Origin: Paenibacillus sp. 19GGS1-52
GTDB taxonomy: Bacteria > Bacillota > Bacilli > Paenibacillales > Paenibacillaceae
Assembly: GCF_022369515.1 (NCBI RefSeq)
Contig: NZ_CP059724.1
Span: forward strand, 5,890,001 to 5,954,000
DNA: 64,000 nt
Direction: 5' to 3'
Shown: positions 43,114-51,517 of the stretch, piece by piece
How the letters are laid out: each line of letters starts with the position of its first letter
How positions within the stretch are numbered: position 1 is the stretch's first letter
Program-made: the position numbers and the translations under genes
The notes under the pieces: model-generated
Database searches by the model: none
What the model was told of the DNA's origin: nothing
Seen by the model: the letters and a program-made list of their open reading frames with translations, nothing else

Positions 43114-45789
43114 TTATTCTCTGGAATAGATCTGCATTTCCTGAATGGACCAGTAATTCCCACCAGAGCCTGTCTGTACAATCCTGATGTACTGAGTCAT
43201 CACAGCAGGGAAATGAATCGTTGTAATTTCCTTCTTGCCTTTGCCGGAAGTTATCAATCTCCAGTTCTTAGCATCGTCGGAGACATATACCTCATACCCT
43301 CGTGGGTAATCATAAGATGATAATGTGCTGTCAAGATCTATGGCTTCAATGCTGTGTGTCTTCCCTAAGTCGATCTGATATTGCTCACCAGGAACCTGAT
43401 GTACACCAGTATCCCAACGTGTACGCCGATCACCATCAATGGCACTAAACGGATCAGAAGCCTCAATATTTACATTGGAGGATACCTTCCAGTCGGTACG
43501 GTCTAAAGGTACCAATCCGGTAGCAGTAATCTGTACGGTCGAAGACATCACCTTTGAGCCGCTTACTCTTACTGCATACGTGTACAACGTACCTTCACTT
43601 AAATTGGGGTCTGTATAATGCGTTTCCTGCACCTTTGAAGCGACAACCTTCATCTCTCCTCCGGAACCATCCGCCCGAAGCACTTCATAGTTGCCTCCAG
43701 GAGCTTCAAGCCAGTTCAACGCAACAGATAAGCCTTTTACTGCGGTGGCTTTAAAGCCTTGCGGAGCAGAAGCCTTCATCTCAGATGAAGGCTCCAAAAT
43801 ATATTGTACAGCTTCCCCTGGTGCTAAAGTCTCTGTAAAGGTTAGCACAGGCGTTGCTATCTTCCCAGTCACATAACTTCTTGCTGCTTCATACGTGTCT
43901 CCATTACCAAAACGTTCACCCTCGTAGACTGTTTTCTTAGGCATAGTTACATTTACAGTAACAGTCTGCGTTGTTTCCTCGAAATTAACGAAATTAACCA
44001 GTATCTTGTTCGAAGTGGCTCCACTGCCTGCAAGAGGTTCTAAAGTCGAGGTATCCACTGCGCGTACATAAACTAACTTATCAGCTAAAGCTGCCTTATT
44101 GGTAATTTGATAGCTTAGTGGTGCACCATGAGTGGCATAAGCCAGACTAAGTCTCCTCATAATACTAACGCGTGAATCCTCATTTTCTTTTGTATAATAA
44201 ATCTCCGTTTTGGCCGGGTCATGCTCCTCCAGATTAAAGCCGTATTTGAATAAGCTAAAATTCTTAAAAAAAGCAGCATGCTGCACAAACATATCCGCAT
44301 AACCAATATGGCCACGCATAATTCGGTCGAATACGGCTGCCGTACGTTCGGTAGCTCCATATTGGTAGTCATCCACATGACTATCAGAAGTGCCGAACTC
44401 GGTAGTCAGCATTTTTTTGCTGAGTCCGTTTGTAGCTCCACCAAAGGTCTTTAGATTCTCCGTAAAACTACCGCCATTGCTAAAAATATAGGAGCTCCCA
44501 TAGGAATGTCCGTTAGTTAAATCAGTTACTTTCTCTAGCTCCATACGTTGCTCCGGATCACGTTCCCATCCATCCGGGTCGCCACACTCACGCACCGTTC
44601 CATTCTGATGTCCGCAGGAATTCTCATCGTAACTTGGCCAGTAAGCCCATCCTGGTGCAACGGTCTGTAAATGCGGCGCAATTTCTTTGCCCTTCGTATT
44701 CAGCCACTCGGCCACAGCCAAATTTACGGCCTTGGATCGATTGAATAGGCCCGGCTCGTTATCTACTTCGTAATACTGAAAATACGTGCCGTACTGTTGG
44801 AAATAATCAGTCAGCTTCTTCACCGCATCATCCGGCAACGAACCATCAGCCTTAAGCTTGATATCGCCGGTGTATAAATACAGGGCGACAGACTGCATAT
44901 TATAATCCTTCAATTCCTTGTAATAGTCCTCCATATTGGAGCAAGAACGCCCTACATCGCTGGCACAGCTAGTACGCATAATATTGCCACTGTATGCTAT
45001 ACCGAGCCATTTCATAATATAAGGCAAATGAGTTACCGCACCTTCATCAAAATAAAACTGTTTGTTGTTCACCATGGTACCTGTCAGCGCATAGCTGCCA
45101 TGAATAGGTTCTTTAATTGGAGAATTCAGCGATTCCAAACTAAGGTCATCCCAAGTCCACCATGTATACTTATCTTCCGAATCGGAAGCATAAATACTAT
45201 GGGTTGTTCGCAGCTTTAGCTCATTGGTCCCTAGCTTCAGCTGCTCTTTAGGAATGTAAAGCTCATAGGTTTTGCGAAAACTATATTTGCTATCCGTACC
45301 TGATACTCCAGCAATTTGAATAATTCCTGATAGCTGCTGGTTAGAAAAGACGCTCATTTGCGGAACTGATTTGTAAGCATCTATTATACCTACGCGAAAT
45401 AAAACCCCGTTGGCTGGGATCTTATCAAGCTGGTACGTAATCTTCAACTCAGGATTATTCACTCCGTCAAGACCAGATGGAATGCTCAACAAAGCAGCTG
45501 TCTTGACTCCAGACGATGCAACACTAAATACCTTCTTGGCATTAGAGGAGCTTGCCGCAGCAAACTCATGAGCTGATCCGTCATGTTGCCCAAGTCTCCA
45601 TAATACAGTACCCACCGGCAATTCCGTACTATTAGCTGTTGACAGAGCAGGTATATCAAGATTGGCCTCATCAGTCTTTGTTCCTTCCGATCCAAAAACA
45701 GAAACAGACAACAGGAACATGACAGCCAAGGCTGCAAACTTTAGTAAGATTAGTAAGGGTTTATTTCTTTTTTTTCGCTTCGCTCTCAT
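43114..45789 (-). CDS. Secreted glycoside hydrolase-like protein with Fn3 and F5/8 type C domains
   Basis: Extracellular protein of 891 residues. A basic start and one hydrophobic segment (about 12-31) act as signal or anchor. A beta-rich region (about 50-240) precedes a TIM-barrel-like domain (about 250-570) with clan-A style acidic residues: Glu345 in YEVDNEPG (acid/base) and Glu464 in TTEFGTSDS (nucleophile). A fibronectin type III module (about 690-775) and an F5/8 type C carbohydrate-binding module (about 785-891) follow. The clan looks like GH39/GH5, but I cannot fix the family. ATG 45789 has GGGG 8 nt upstream. It is the third of three consecutive hydrolase genes. Confidence 0.75.
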   Translation of the reverse strand: MRAKRKKRNKPLLILLKFAALAVMFLLSVSVFGSEGTKTDEANLDIPALSTANSTELPVGTVLWRLGQHDGSAHEFAAASSSNAKKVFSVASSGVKTAALLSIPSGLDGVNNPELKITYQLDKIPANGVLFRVGIIDAYKSVPQMSVFSNQQLSGIIQIAGVSGTDSKYSFRKTYELYIPKEQLKLGTNELKLRTTHSIYASDSEDKYTWWTWDDLSLESLNSPIKEPIHGSYALTGTMVNNKQFYFDEGAVTHLPYIMKWLGIAYSGNIMRTSCASDVGRSCSNMEDYYKELKDYNMQSVALYLYTGDIKLKADGSLPDDAVKKLTDYFQQYGTYFQYYEVDNEPGLFNRSKAVNLAVAEWLNTKGKEIAPHLQTVAPGWAYWPSYDENSCGHQNGTVRECGDPDGWERDPEQRMELEKVTDLTNGHSYGSSYIFSNGGSFTENLKTFGGATNGLSKKMLTTEFGTSDSHVDDYQYGATERTAAVFDRIMRGHIGYADMFVQHAAFFKNFSLFKYGFNLEEHDPAKTEIYYTKENEDSRVSIMRRLSLAYATHGAPLSYQITNKAALADKLVYVRAVDTSTLEPLAGSGATSNKILVNFVNFEETTQTVTVNVTMPKKTVYEGERFGNGDTYEAARSYVTGKIATPVLTFTETLAPGEAVQYILEPSSEMKASAPQGFKATAVKGLSVALNWLEAPGGNYEVLRADGSGGEMKVVASKVQETHYTDPNLSEGTLYTYAVRVSGSKVMSSTVQITATGLVPLDRTDWKVSSNVNIEASDPFSAIDGDRRTRWDTGVHQVPGEQYQIDLGKTHSIEAIDLDSTLSSYDYPRGYEVYVSDDAKNWRLITSGKGKKEITTIHFPAVMTQYIRIVQTGSGGNYWSIQEMQIYSRE

Positions 45790-45842
45790 ACCTTTGTCCC
45801 CACTTTCTTCTGAATTGTTTAACCCTAAAGCTTCTTCATGCA

Positions 45843-47354
45843 TCAGGGCAGAAACAATGCATTTTGAGGAACTATAGTCTGTTTCTGAAGCGGACTTTCC
45901 CACATTAGACGAATGCTCGCGTCGCCACGATTTTCGTAATATTCAACCTTTATATCATAGACATTTCCTGCGGTCAGTAAGATACTTCCTTCACGGGTGA
46001 CACCACTCTGCTTCTTCCAGCTGTCGATAATCAGCTTATTGCCGATCCAGACACGGACACCGTCGTCAGATGATACGGAGAACTTATATTTCTCACTATA
46101 CATCGGCTTAATCTTGCCCTGCCAACGTACGGAAAAAGAATCTTTGCTTATTACTGCTGCCGGTGACCCTCCATGCCAATTAAAATTAATCATGTTGTCA
46201 TTACGGGTTAGTAGCGCAGCACCAGCCAGCTCTGCGTTATTATAATATTCGCCGGTTAAACCATTACGGGTGACAACCGCTGCGCTTTCGTGCTTAGTAC
46301 CTTTTGTACGGACATACTCATCTCTGGATACTGTGTAGTTATTATTCATGAAACTTTTGATTTGCTGCAGGTTGTTATTTTCTGTCAGCATCTTTCCCCA
46401 TGTCATGGTGTAAACCCATTTACTCTGTGTTTGGGATAGTATGGAAGGGTCTGGTAGTTCTCCGCTCTCACCAATACCTATTGGTTTGCCTGCGGCAAGG
46501 TCAAGTAAACTCTCATAGTAAGTCTGTTTAAAATCGCTATTGTAAATATCTGCTGCCAGAATATCCACCTTGTCTGCTCCTGGATAATACGATTTATAAG
46601 GGTCCGCCCACTCATTAGGCGCATTTGGATTCCAGACCCACAGCAGATTATTCAGCTTGTGCGTGTTCACTAATCGATCGTACATAATGTCCCATAGCTT
46701 AGAGAAATTGTCCTTTTGTCCCCACCAGAACCAGTTGCCATTCATTTCATGATAGGGCCGCCACAATACCGGAACTCCTGCATCTCGCAGTTCTCCCAAA
46801 TATACAGCAATCTCATCAAGATCAGCAATCAATCTCTTATATTGAGGAGTTCCGGGTGTAACGTAAGCATCAAAATTCACCTGGCTCAAGTTCATGGAAA
46901 CATTAGACCATTCCGGAGAGGTTCCTGGTAGATTCTGATGGAACGTCATGGCTACAATCCCGCCGCCTTTATTCCATTTGATCGCACTCTCCACCACGGC
47001 TTGACGCTGGGAGGCAATTGTATTCTTGGGCTGGTTGTTAATAGCTCCTAACTCATAACCATGCAATACTGCATATTGCCCAGTGGTATTCTTCAGTTTA
47101 TTGTTAAATTCGTCGGGAGTTTCCAGATAGTCATGCTGTCCAGAAATCATTCCCTTACCACTAAGGTTCACCAGATAGCTGAGCAGATCTTTGGCTTCCC
47201 CAGAAGCTGATGGGTTAGCTGGCGTATCAGGTGATTCGTTTGTGATTACTCGGGCCACAGGGAGGCTGCGTGCTTCCCCCCAAGGTATTAAAGATAAAAT
47301 AATGATAATAGATATTATAGCGGTCAAGAGCCGGTACTTACGGTAAGTGTTCAA
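45843..47354 (-). CDS. Secreted GH26 beta-mannanase-like enzyme with PA14 domain
   Basis: Extracellular glycoside hydrolase of 503 residues: signal anchor (about 7-25), GH26 catalytic domain (about 50-350) and a C-terminal PA14 domain (about 362-500). The GH26 acid/base Glu203 lies in RPYHEMNGNWFWWG and the nucleophile Glu296 in IGIGESGE. GH26 enzymes cleave beta-1,4-mannans and related polymers. The start is probably the TTG at 47354, with AAGGAGG 6 nt upstream; the same arrangement is seen in its paralogue upstream. A longer frame to 47438 runs through the structured leader. It is followed 53 bp later by the third hydrolase gene. Confidence 0.88.
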   Translation of the reverse strand: MNTYRKYRLLTAIISIIIILSLIPWGEARSLPVARVITNESPDTPANPSASGEAKDLLSYLVNLSGKGMISGQHDYLETPDEFNNKLKNTTGQYAVLHGYELGAINNQPKNTIASQRQAVVESAIKWNKGGGIVAMTFHQNLPGTSPEWSNVSMNLSQVNFDAYVTPGTPQYKRLIADLDEIAVYLGELRDAGVPVLWRPYHEMNGNWFWWGQKDNFSKLWDIMYDRLVNTHKLNNLLWVWNPNAPNEWADPYKSYYPGADKVDILAADIYNSDFKQTYYESLLDLAAGKPIGIGESGELPDPSILSQTQSKWVYTMTWGKMLTENNNLQQIKSFMNNNYTVSRDEYVRTKGTKHESAAVVTRNGLTGEYYNNAELAGAALLTRNDNMINFNWHGGSPAAVISKDSFSVRWQGKIKPMYSEKYKFSVSSDDGVRVWIGNKLIIDSWKKQSGVTREGSILLTAGNVYDIKVEYYENRGDASIRLMWESPLQKQTIVPQNALFLP

Positions 47355-47363
47355 AGTAATCCT

Positions 47364-47425
47364 CCTTCTGGTAGCCAAGAGCCGCCGCAGGTCACAAAGG
47401 TGATTCCCCTGCTTTTTGGACAAGC
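47364..47425 (-). promoter_or_regulatory. Structured 5' leader of unknown class before the second GH26 gene
   Basis: Read on the minus strand, GCAGG and CCTGC close a helix with an internal GGAA bulge and an apical TCAC-CTTT-GTGA hairpin. A second hairpin, GGCGGC against GCTACC with one C-A mismatch, follows directly, and then the AAGGAGG ribosome site. The second hairpin resembles the last helix of the c-di-GMP-I riboswitch in front of the paralogous gene, but the conserved GGGACGCAAAGC core is missing. Riboswitch status is a guess. Confidence 0.4.
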
Positions 47426-47449
47426 AACTTCGGACCAATGAAGTCTATA

Positions 47450-47485
47450 GCTTAGTAGCCCTGCTGAGAAGCAGGGCCACTAAGC
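47450..47485 (-). other. Strong stem-loop between the two GH26 genes
   Basis: GCTTAGT-GCCCTGCT and AGCAGGGC-ACTAAGC form a stem of about 15 bp with one mismatch and a 4-nt loop, about 70 bp after the first GH26 stop codon. There is no T-run after it, so a transcript-end stabiliser or a weak terminator is more likely than a full stop. Confidence 0.55.
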
Positions 47486-47553
47486 ATCGAGTGAAAGGAA
47501 TTATTATAACTGCTTAACCTGTATCAGCCTTAGTAATGAATACAGCTACTTAC

Positions 47554-49881
47554 TTAGTTCTGAATGGACGAGGATAGGAAAAGGGCGCTTGAAGGAACTA
47601 CTCCCTTCGCTTGACTTGGACTTCCCCACATCAGACGTGCACTTGCATCACCCTGATTCTCGTAATATTCAACTTTAATATCATATAGCTGTCCGGCATT
47701 CATGGTTATGCTTCCCTGACGCTCGGTTCCGCTCTGTTTCATCCAGCTGTCAATAACGAGGCTGCCGTTGATCCAGACACGGATACCATCATCTGAAGTT
47801 GTATAGATTTGATAAGTTTCACTGTATACGGGTTTAATCTTACCGCTCCAGCGTACAGAGAAGAAGTCAACGCCTAGTGCTGCATCCGGTGAGAGCAGAC
47901 GCCAGTTGAAGTCAATTGCAGCATCTTTGCGTACAATTACTGGATTACCTGATAATTGCATATTACTAAAATACTCACCTTGTAGTCCATTCACAGCCGG
48001 TGCGACAACATTAGCAACCGTTGGCGTTGGTGTCGGCGCTGCTGTTGGTGTTGCCGTCGGCGCTGCTGTTGGCATTGGTGTCGGCGCTGCTGTTGGCATT
48101 GGTGTCGGCGCTGCTGTTGGTGTTGGTGTCGGCGCTGCTGTTGGTGTTGGTGTCGGCGCTGCTGTTGGTGTTGGTGTCGGCGCTGCTGTTGGTGTTGGCG
48201 CTGCTGTTGGTGTTACCGTCGGCGCTACCGTTGGTGTTGCTGCAAGCGACGATGACGATACTGCACTAGCAACAGATGAACTTGCATTAATGAACAATGC
48301 ACTTGAAGGTACCGTTCCTTTTACCTGACTTGGGCTTTGCCACATCAGATTTACCCGCGCATCTCCTGCATTCTCATAATATTCCACTTTGATGTCGTAT
48401 AGTTGACCAGCTTTGAGATCAATGCTTCCTTGACGTTCAGTTCCACTTTGTTTAATCCAGCTATCTATGACAGACTTCCCATCTACCCAGACGCGTATGC
48501 CGTCATCCGATGCAGTATAGATTTGATAAGTTTCACTATAGAGCGGCTTAATTTTCCCAGTCCAACGAATCGAGAAATTGTCGATACCGAGTGCTGTAAC
48601 CGGTGCTGCCTGGCGCCAGTTAAAGTTGATATTAGCGTCATTTCGTACTAGAGCCGCTGTCCCTGTAAGCAGCATGTTCTTGTAATATTCACCATGCAAG
48701 CCATTCAAGGCAGGAGCCTGATCCCCCGAGGAAAACGTTGCCGTAGGAGCTACTGTCGGTGTTGGTGTTGGTGTTGGTGTCGGTGTCGGTGTTGCCGTCG
48801 GTGTCGCTGTCGGCGTTGCTGTTACGGACGGTATCACCCCCGATAAATATTTATCCAGAGTTATCGTATAGCTGTTATTCATGAAGGCTTTAATGGTATC
48901 CGTGGAGTTATCCTCGTAAAGCAATTTTCCCCAGTTCATCATATATACCCATTTATTCTGCGATTGCAGCAGCTTTGTCGTATTTGGCATTTGACCATTC
49001 TCTCCGATAGCAATCGGTTTGCCAGCAGCCAGACTGAGCAAGCTGTCATAATATTTTTGCTGATAGTCATTGTCATATATATCTGCTGCGAGAATGTCAA
49101 CTTTATTGGCACCTGGATACGTTAAGGCATAAGGATCTGCCCAAGCATTAGGTGCATTAGGATTCCATACCCATAACAGGTTGTTTAATTGATGAACGTT
49201 AACAAAACGGTCATACATAATATTCCAGAGTGCAGCGAAATTATTTTTCTTTCCCCACCAGAACCAATTTCCGTTCATTTCATGGTAGGGTCTCCAGAGT
49301 ACTGGAACCCCAGCATCACGTAAGCTTTTCAAGGATACTGCCACTTTGTCAAGATCGGCAATCAGACTGTTGTACTGCGTCGTTCCCGGTGTTACGTATT
49401 TGTCGAAATCCGACTGACTAATCGTCTTTTGAACATTGGACCAGTCATACGTTGTTCCCGGTAGATTCTCGTGAAAGGTCATGGCGACAATACCGCCGTT
49501 CTTACTCCAGTTGATAGCACTGTTAACTACGTTCTTCCGTTGTGAAGCTACGGTAGCTTCTGTTTGACCAGTAATTGCACCAAGCTCATAGCCGTGAAGA
49601 GCAGCGTATTTCCCGCTGGTCCCCTTTAATTTGTTGCTGATTTCATCCGGACTTTCCAGATAGTCATGCTGTCCCGTGATAATCCCTTGCCCCGAAATTG
49701 AATTGAGGTAAGTAAGCAGCTTTACTGCTTCAGGTGAAGCGCCTGCGTTAACCGGTGTCCCGGAGCTTGTAGCTGCTCCTGCAGTAGATGGTGCAATTCC
49801 CATTCCTAGTGGAATAGCAATGACAAACAGAATTAGTGACAGGAACATGCAGAACTGTCGATACATACGATGAGCTTTCAA
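47554..49881 (-). CDS. Secreted GH26 beta-mannanase-like enzyme with two PA14 domains
   Basis: Extracellular enzyme of about 775 residues: signal peptide (about 1-36), GH26 domain (about 45-340), a Pro/Thr linker (about 350-385), PA14 domain 1 (about 390-530), a longer Ala/Pro/Thr repeat linker (about 540-630) and PA14 domain 2 (about 632-775). The acid/base is Glu201 in HEMNGNWFWWG and the nucleophile Glu294 in IGENGQ. The start is probably TTG 49881 with AGGAAG 6 nt upstream; ATG 49887 lies too close to that site. A c-di-GMP-I riboswitch covers its leader. The exopolysaccharide operon lies directly upstream on the same strand, so its substrate may be that polymer (inference). Confidence 0.9.
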   Translation of the reverse strand: MKAHRMYRQFCMFLSLILFVIAIPLGMGIAPSTAGAATSSGTPVNAGASPEAVKLLTYLNSISGQGIITGQHDYLESPDEISNKLKGTSGKYAALHGYELGAITGQTEATVASQRKNVVNSAINWSKNGGIVAMTFHENLPGTTYDWSNVQKTISQSDFDKYVTPGTTQYNSLIADLDKVAVSLKSLRDAGVPVLWRPYHEMNGNWFWWGKKNNFAALWNIMYDRFVNVHQLNNLLWVWNPNAPNAWADPYALTYPGANKVDILAADIYDNDYQQKYYDSLLSLAAGKPIAIGENGQMPNTTKLLQSQNKWVYMMNWGKLLYEDNSTDTIKAFMNNSYTITLDKYLSGVIPSVTATPTATPTATPTPTPTPTPTPTVAPTATFSSGDQAPALNGLHGEYYKNMLLTGTAALVRNDANINFNWRQAAPVTALGIDNFSIRWTGKIKPLYSETYQIYTASDDGIRVWVDGKSVIDSWIKQSGTERQGSIDLKAGQLYDIKVEYYENAGDARVNLMWQSPSQVKGTVPSSALFINASSSVASAVSSSSLAATPTVAPTVTPTAAPTPTAAPTPTPTAAPTPTPTAAPTPTPTAAPTPMPTAAPTPMPTAAPTATPTAAPTPTPTVANVVAPAVNGLQGEYFSNMQLSGNPVIVRKDAAIDFNWRLLSPDAALGVDFFSVRWSGKIKPVYSETYQIYTTSDDGIRVWINGSLVIDSWMKQSGTERQGSITMNAGQLYDIKVEYYENQGDASARLMWGSPSQAKGVVPSSALFLSSSIQN
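48020..48240. repeat. 24-bp tandem repeat encoding the Ala/Pro/Thr linker
   Basis: About eight near-identical copies of a 24-bp unit, each encoding APTPTPTA-like residues, lie in frame between the two PA14 domains. Units differ by a few bases (GTT/GCC/GCA variants), and one copy is shortened. Changes in copy number would alter linker length without breaking the frame. Confidence 0.85.
48750..48830. repeat. 6-bp tandem repeat encoding the Pro-Thr linker
   Basis: A run of six-base units encoding alternating Pro and Thr joins the GH26 domain to the first PA14 domain. It is a typical flexible linker of secreted carbohydrate-active enzymes. Confidence 0.8.
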
Positions 49882-49888
49882 ATTCATC

Positions 49889-49990
49889 TTCCTTTCGGTA
49901 GCCAGGCTGCCACTCTTGCGAAGGCCCTTTAGCTTTGCGTCCCTATCTTTCGATAGGTTTGCCTTTATCGTTTTGAAGGAATTTTCCTTC
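49889..49990 (-). ncRNA. Cyclic-di-GMP-I riboswitch (GEMM-I)
   Basis: On the minus strand the conserved GEMM-I elements occur in order: GGCAAACC (49963-49956), a CCTATC-GAAA-GATAGG hairpin, the core GGGACGCAAAGC (49943-49932), GGGCC, and a final hairpin GGCAGC/GCTACC. The closing helix would pair TTCCTT (49981-49976) with AAGGAA (49894-49889), and the latter is the ribosome site of the GH26 gene. Just upstream, GAAGGA (49990-49985) can instead pair with TCCTTC (49980-49975). The mutually exclusive pairings predict translational repression when c-di-GMP is bound. Class assignment is firm from motifs; the switching direction is inferred. Confidence 0.88.
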
Positions 49991-50108
49991 TTACCGTATG
50001 TATCGACTCTTTTTTTTTTTTGTTTAGTGCATTTACAAAATATTCTTAAAATTGAGTCTTTCTACCCGTTTTGACTCTGTCATATTCGGTTAAATAGATA
50101 GTTTAGGC

Positions 50109-51482
50109 CTATGAAATGAACTGTTGTAGCTCGATATCTTTCCAGTCCAATGTAATACGAATGTTATCTTCCTCAACCAGCTCAGAGCCGGTCTGTACCT
50201 CAATAAATTCAACATCCGTCAATGCCAGAATAGCATGCTTAGTCCCCTCGGGAATACGCACCACATCGCCTGCCTTAACGTTATGCATTTTCTCATTCAG
50301 CACGATGCTCGCTTCGCCGCTGATAATAGTCCAGATCTCACTACGTTTGCGATGCAACTGATAACTAATGTTTTTGCCTTCAGATATAAAGATCCGCTTG
50401 GTCAGCACTTCATTGCCCTCTTCATACTTCACATAGTCAATAACTTTGTAATGACCCCAACGGCGTTCCTCATACATTGGTCTTTGTTCAAAAGCTTTCA
50501 GTACTTCCTTGATTCGCGGACTCTCTGCCTTATGCGTGACCAATATTCCATCAGGGCTGGCTGCGATAATTAAATCCTTTGCACCAATGACCGTGATTGG
50601 AATGTCGAGTTCGTTAATCAAGCAGGTCCCTTCAGAATCTGCAGTAATGAAACCTTTGCCAACATGATTGCTGCTCATTTCCTCGGTCAATGTATTCCAT
50701 GTACCAAGATCCTTCCAGAAGCCGTCATACGGCTGTACAACAATATTCTTTTCTTTTTCCACCACTTCATAATCAAAGCTGATTGAGGACAATAATTTAT
50801 ACTGCTTCTGCAAGTCTTCATAATTCAGAGGCAGCCCTTTATGCTGCAAAATATCCAGTAAATATCCTAAACGGAAGGCAAACACGCCGCAGTTCCACAA
50901 GGCGTTGCGACTTATGAGCTCTTCGGCCTGCTTTCGTTCCGGTTTCTCCTGAAAATGACTTACTCGCAAATATCCACTTTCACCCGCTGCTTCAGTGGTA
51001 GGAATGATATAACCGTATTTCTCCGAAGCATGCTCAGGAACCACACCCATCAACGCCAGATTTGCACCACTTTCCTGCATCGTACGCTCAAGCTGGGCTA
51101 CCGTATCAAAAAAAGATGCTTCCACATAAGGATCAACAGGTAGGATTGCTACAGTCTCATCTGGGGAAACCCCCACTACTGAATACAGATAGGTGGCTGT
51201 CAACGCAATTGCCGGAAAGGTATCGCGGCGTTCCGGTTCGACGATGATAGGCACATCATATCCAAGTTGGCTCTGAATCATCTCCACTTGGCTGCGGCCT
51301 GTGGCTAGATAAGAGGAATCCGCCATGCCAGTCTCCTGAAGTTGTCTCCATACCCGTTGTACCATGGATTCCGGTTCACCCAGTGGGCTTTCAAGTACCT
51401 TCAGAAACTGTTTCGAACGTGAATCGTTGGACAAAGGCCATAACCGTTTACCTGAACCACCTGATAATAGTACTAGTTTCAT
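50109..51482 (-). CDS. manC: Mannose-1-phosphate guanylyltransferase / mannose-6-phosphate isomerase
   Basis: Cytoplasmic enzyme of 457 residues that makes GDP-mannose, with a probable isomerase activity making mannose-6-phosphate. The nucleotidyltransferase domain (about 1-290) starts with the signature LLSGGSGKRLWPLS and includes PVDPYVE near residue 113. The C-terminal cupin domain (about 330-457) has ISYQLHRKRSEIWTIISG and IPEGTKHAI, the metal-binding motifs of type II phosphomannose isomerases. AGGAGG precedes the ATG. It is the last gene of the exopolysaccharide operon and indicates that mannose, or a sugar derived from GDP-mannose, is in the polymer. Confidence 0.93.
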   Translation of the reverse strand: MKLVLLSGGSGKRLWPLSNDSRSKQFLKVLESPLGEPESMVQRVWRQLQETGMADSSYLATGRSQVEMIQSQLGYDVPIIVEPERRDTFPAIALTATYLYSVVGVSPDETVAILPVDPYVEASFFDTVAQLERTMQESGANLALMGVVPEHASEKYGYIIPTTEAAGESGYLRVSHFQEKPERKQAEELISRNALWNCGVFAFRLGYLLDILQHKGLPLNYEDLQKQYKLLSSISFDYEVVEKEKNIVVQPYDGFWKDLGTWNTLTEEMSSNHVGKGFITADSEGTCLINELDIPITVIGAKDLIIAASPDGILVTHKAESPRIKEVLKAFEQRPMYEERRWGHYKVIDYVKYEEGNEVLTKRIFISEGKNISYQLHRKRSEIWTIISGEASIVLNEKMHNVKAGDVVRIPEGTKHAILALTDVEFIEVQTGSELVEEDNIRITLDWKDIELQQFIS

Positions 51483-51517
51483 AAGTGAACCCTCCTTATT
51501 ATTTATGTGTTACAGGT

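Noticed and set aside
47364..47425. Direct assignment of the second GH26 leader as a c-di-GMP or c-di-AMP riboswitch
   Set aside because: The c-di-GMP core GGGACGCAAAGC and the c-di-AMP conserved blocks are absent; only one hairpin is shared.
47906..48328. Val/Gly/Ala repeat proteins read antisense to the GH26 linker
   Set aside because: They are translations of the 24-bp repeat on the wrong strand; the sense frame is a normal Pro/Thr linker.
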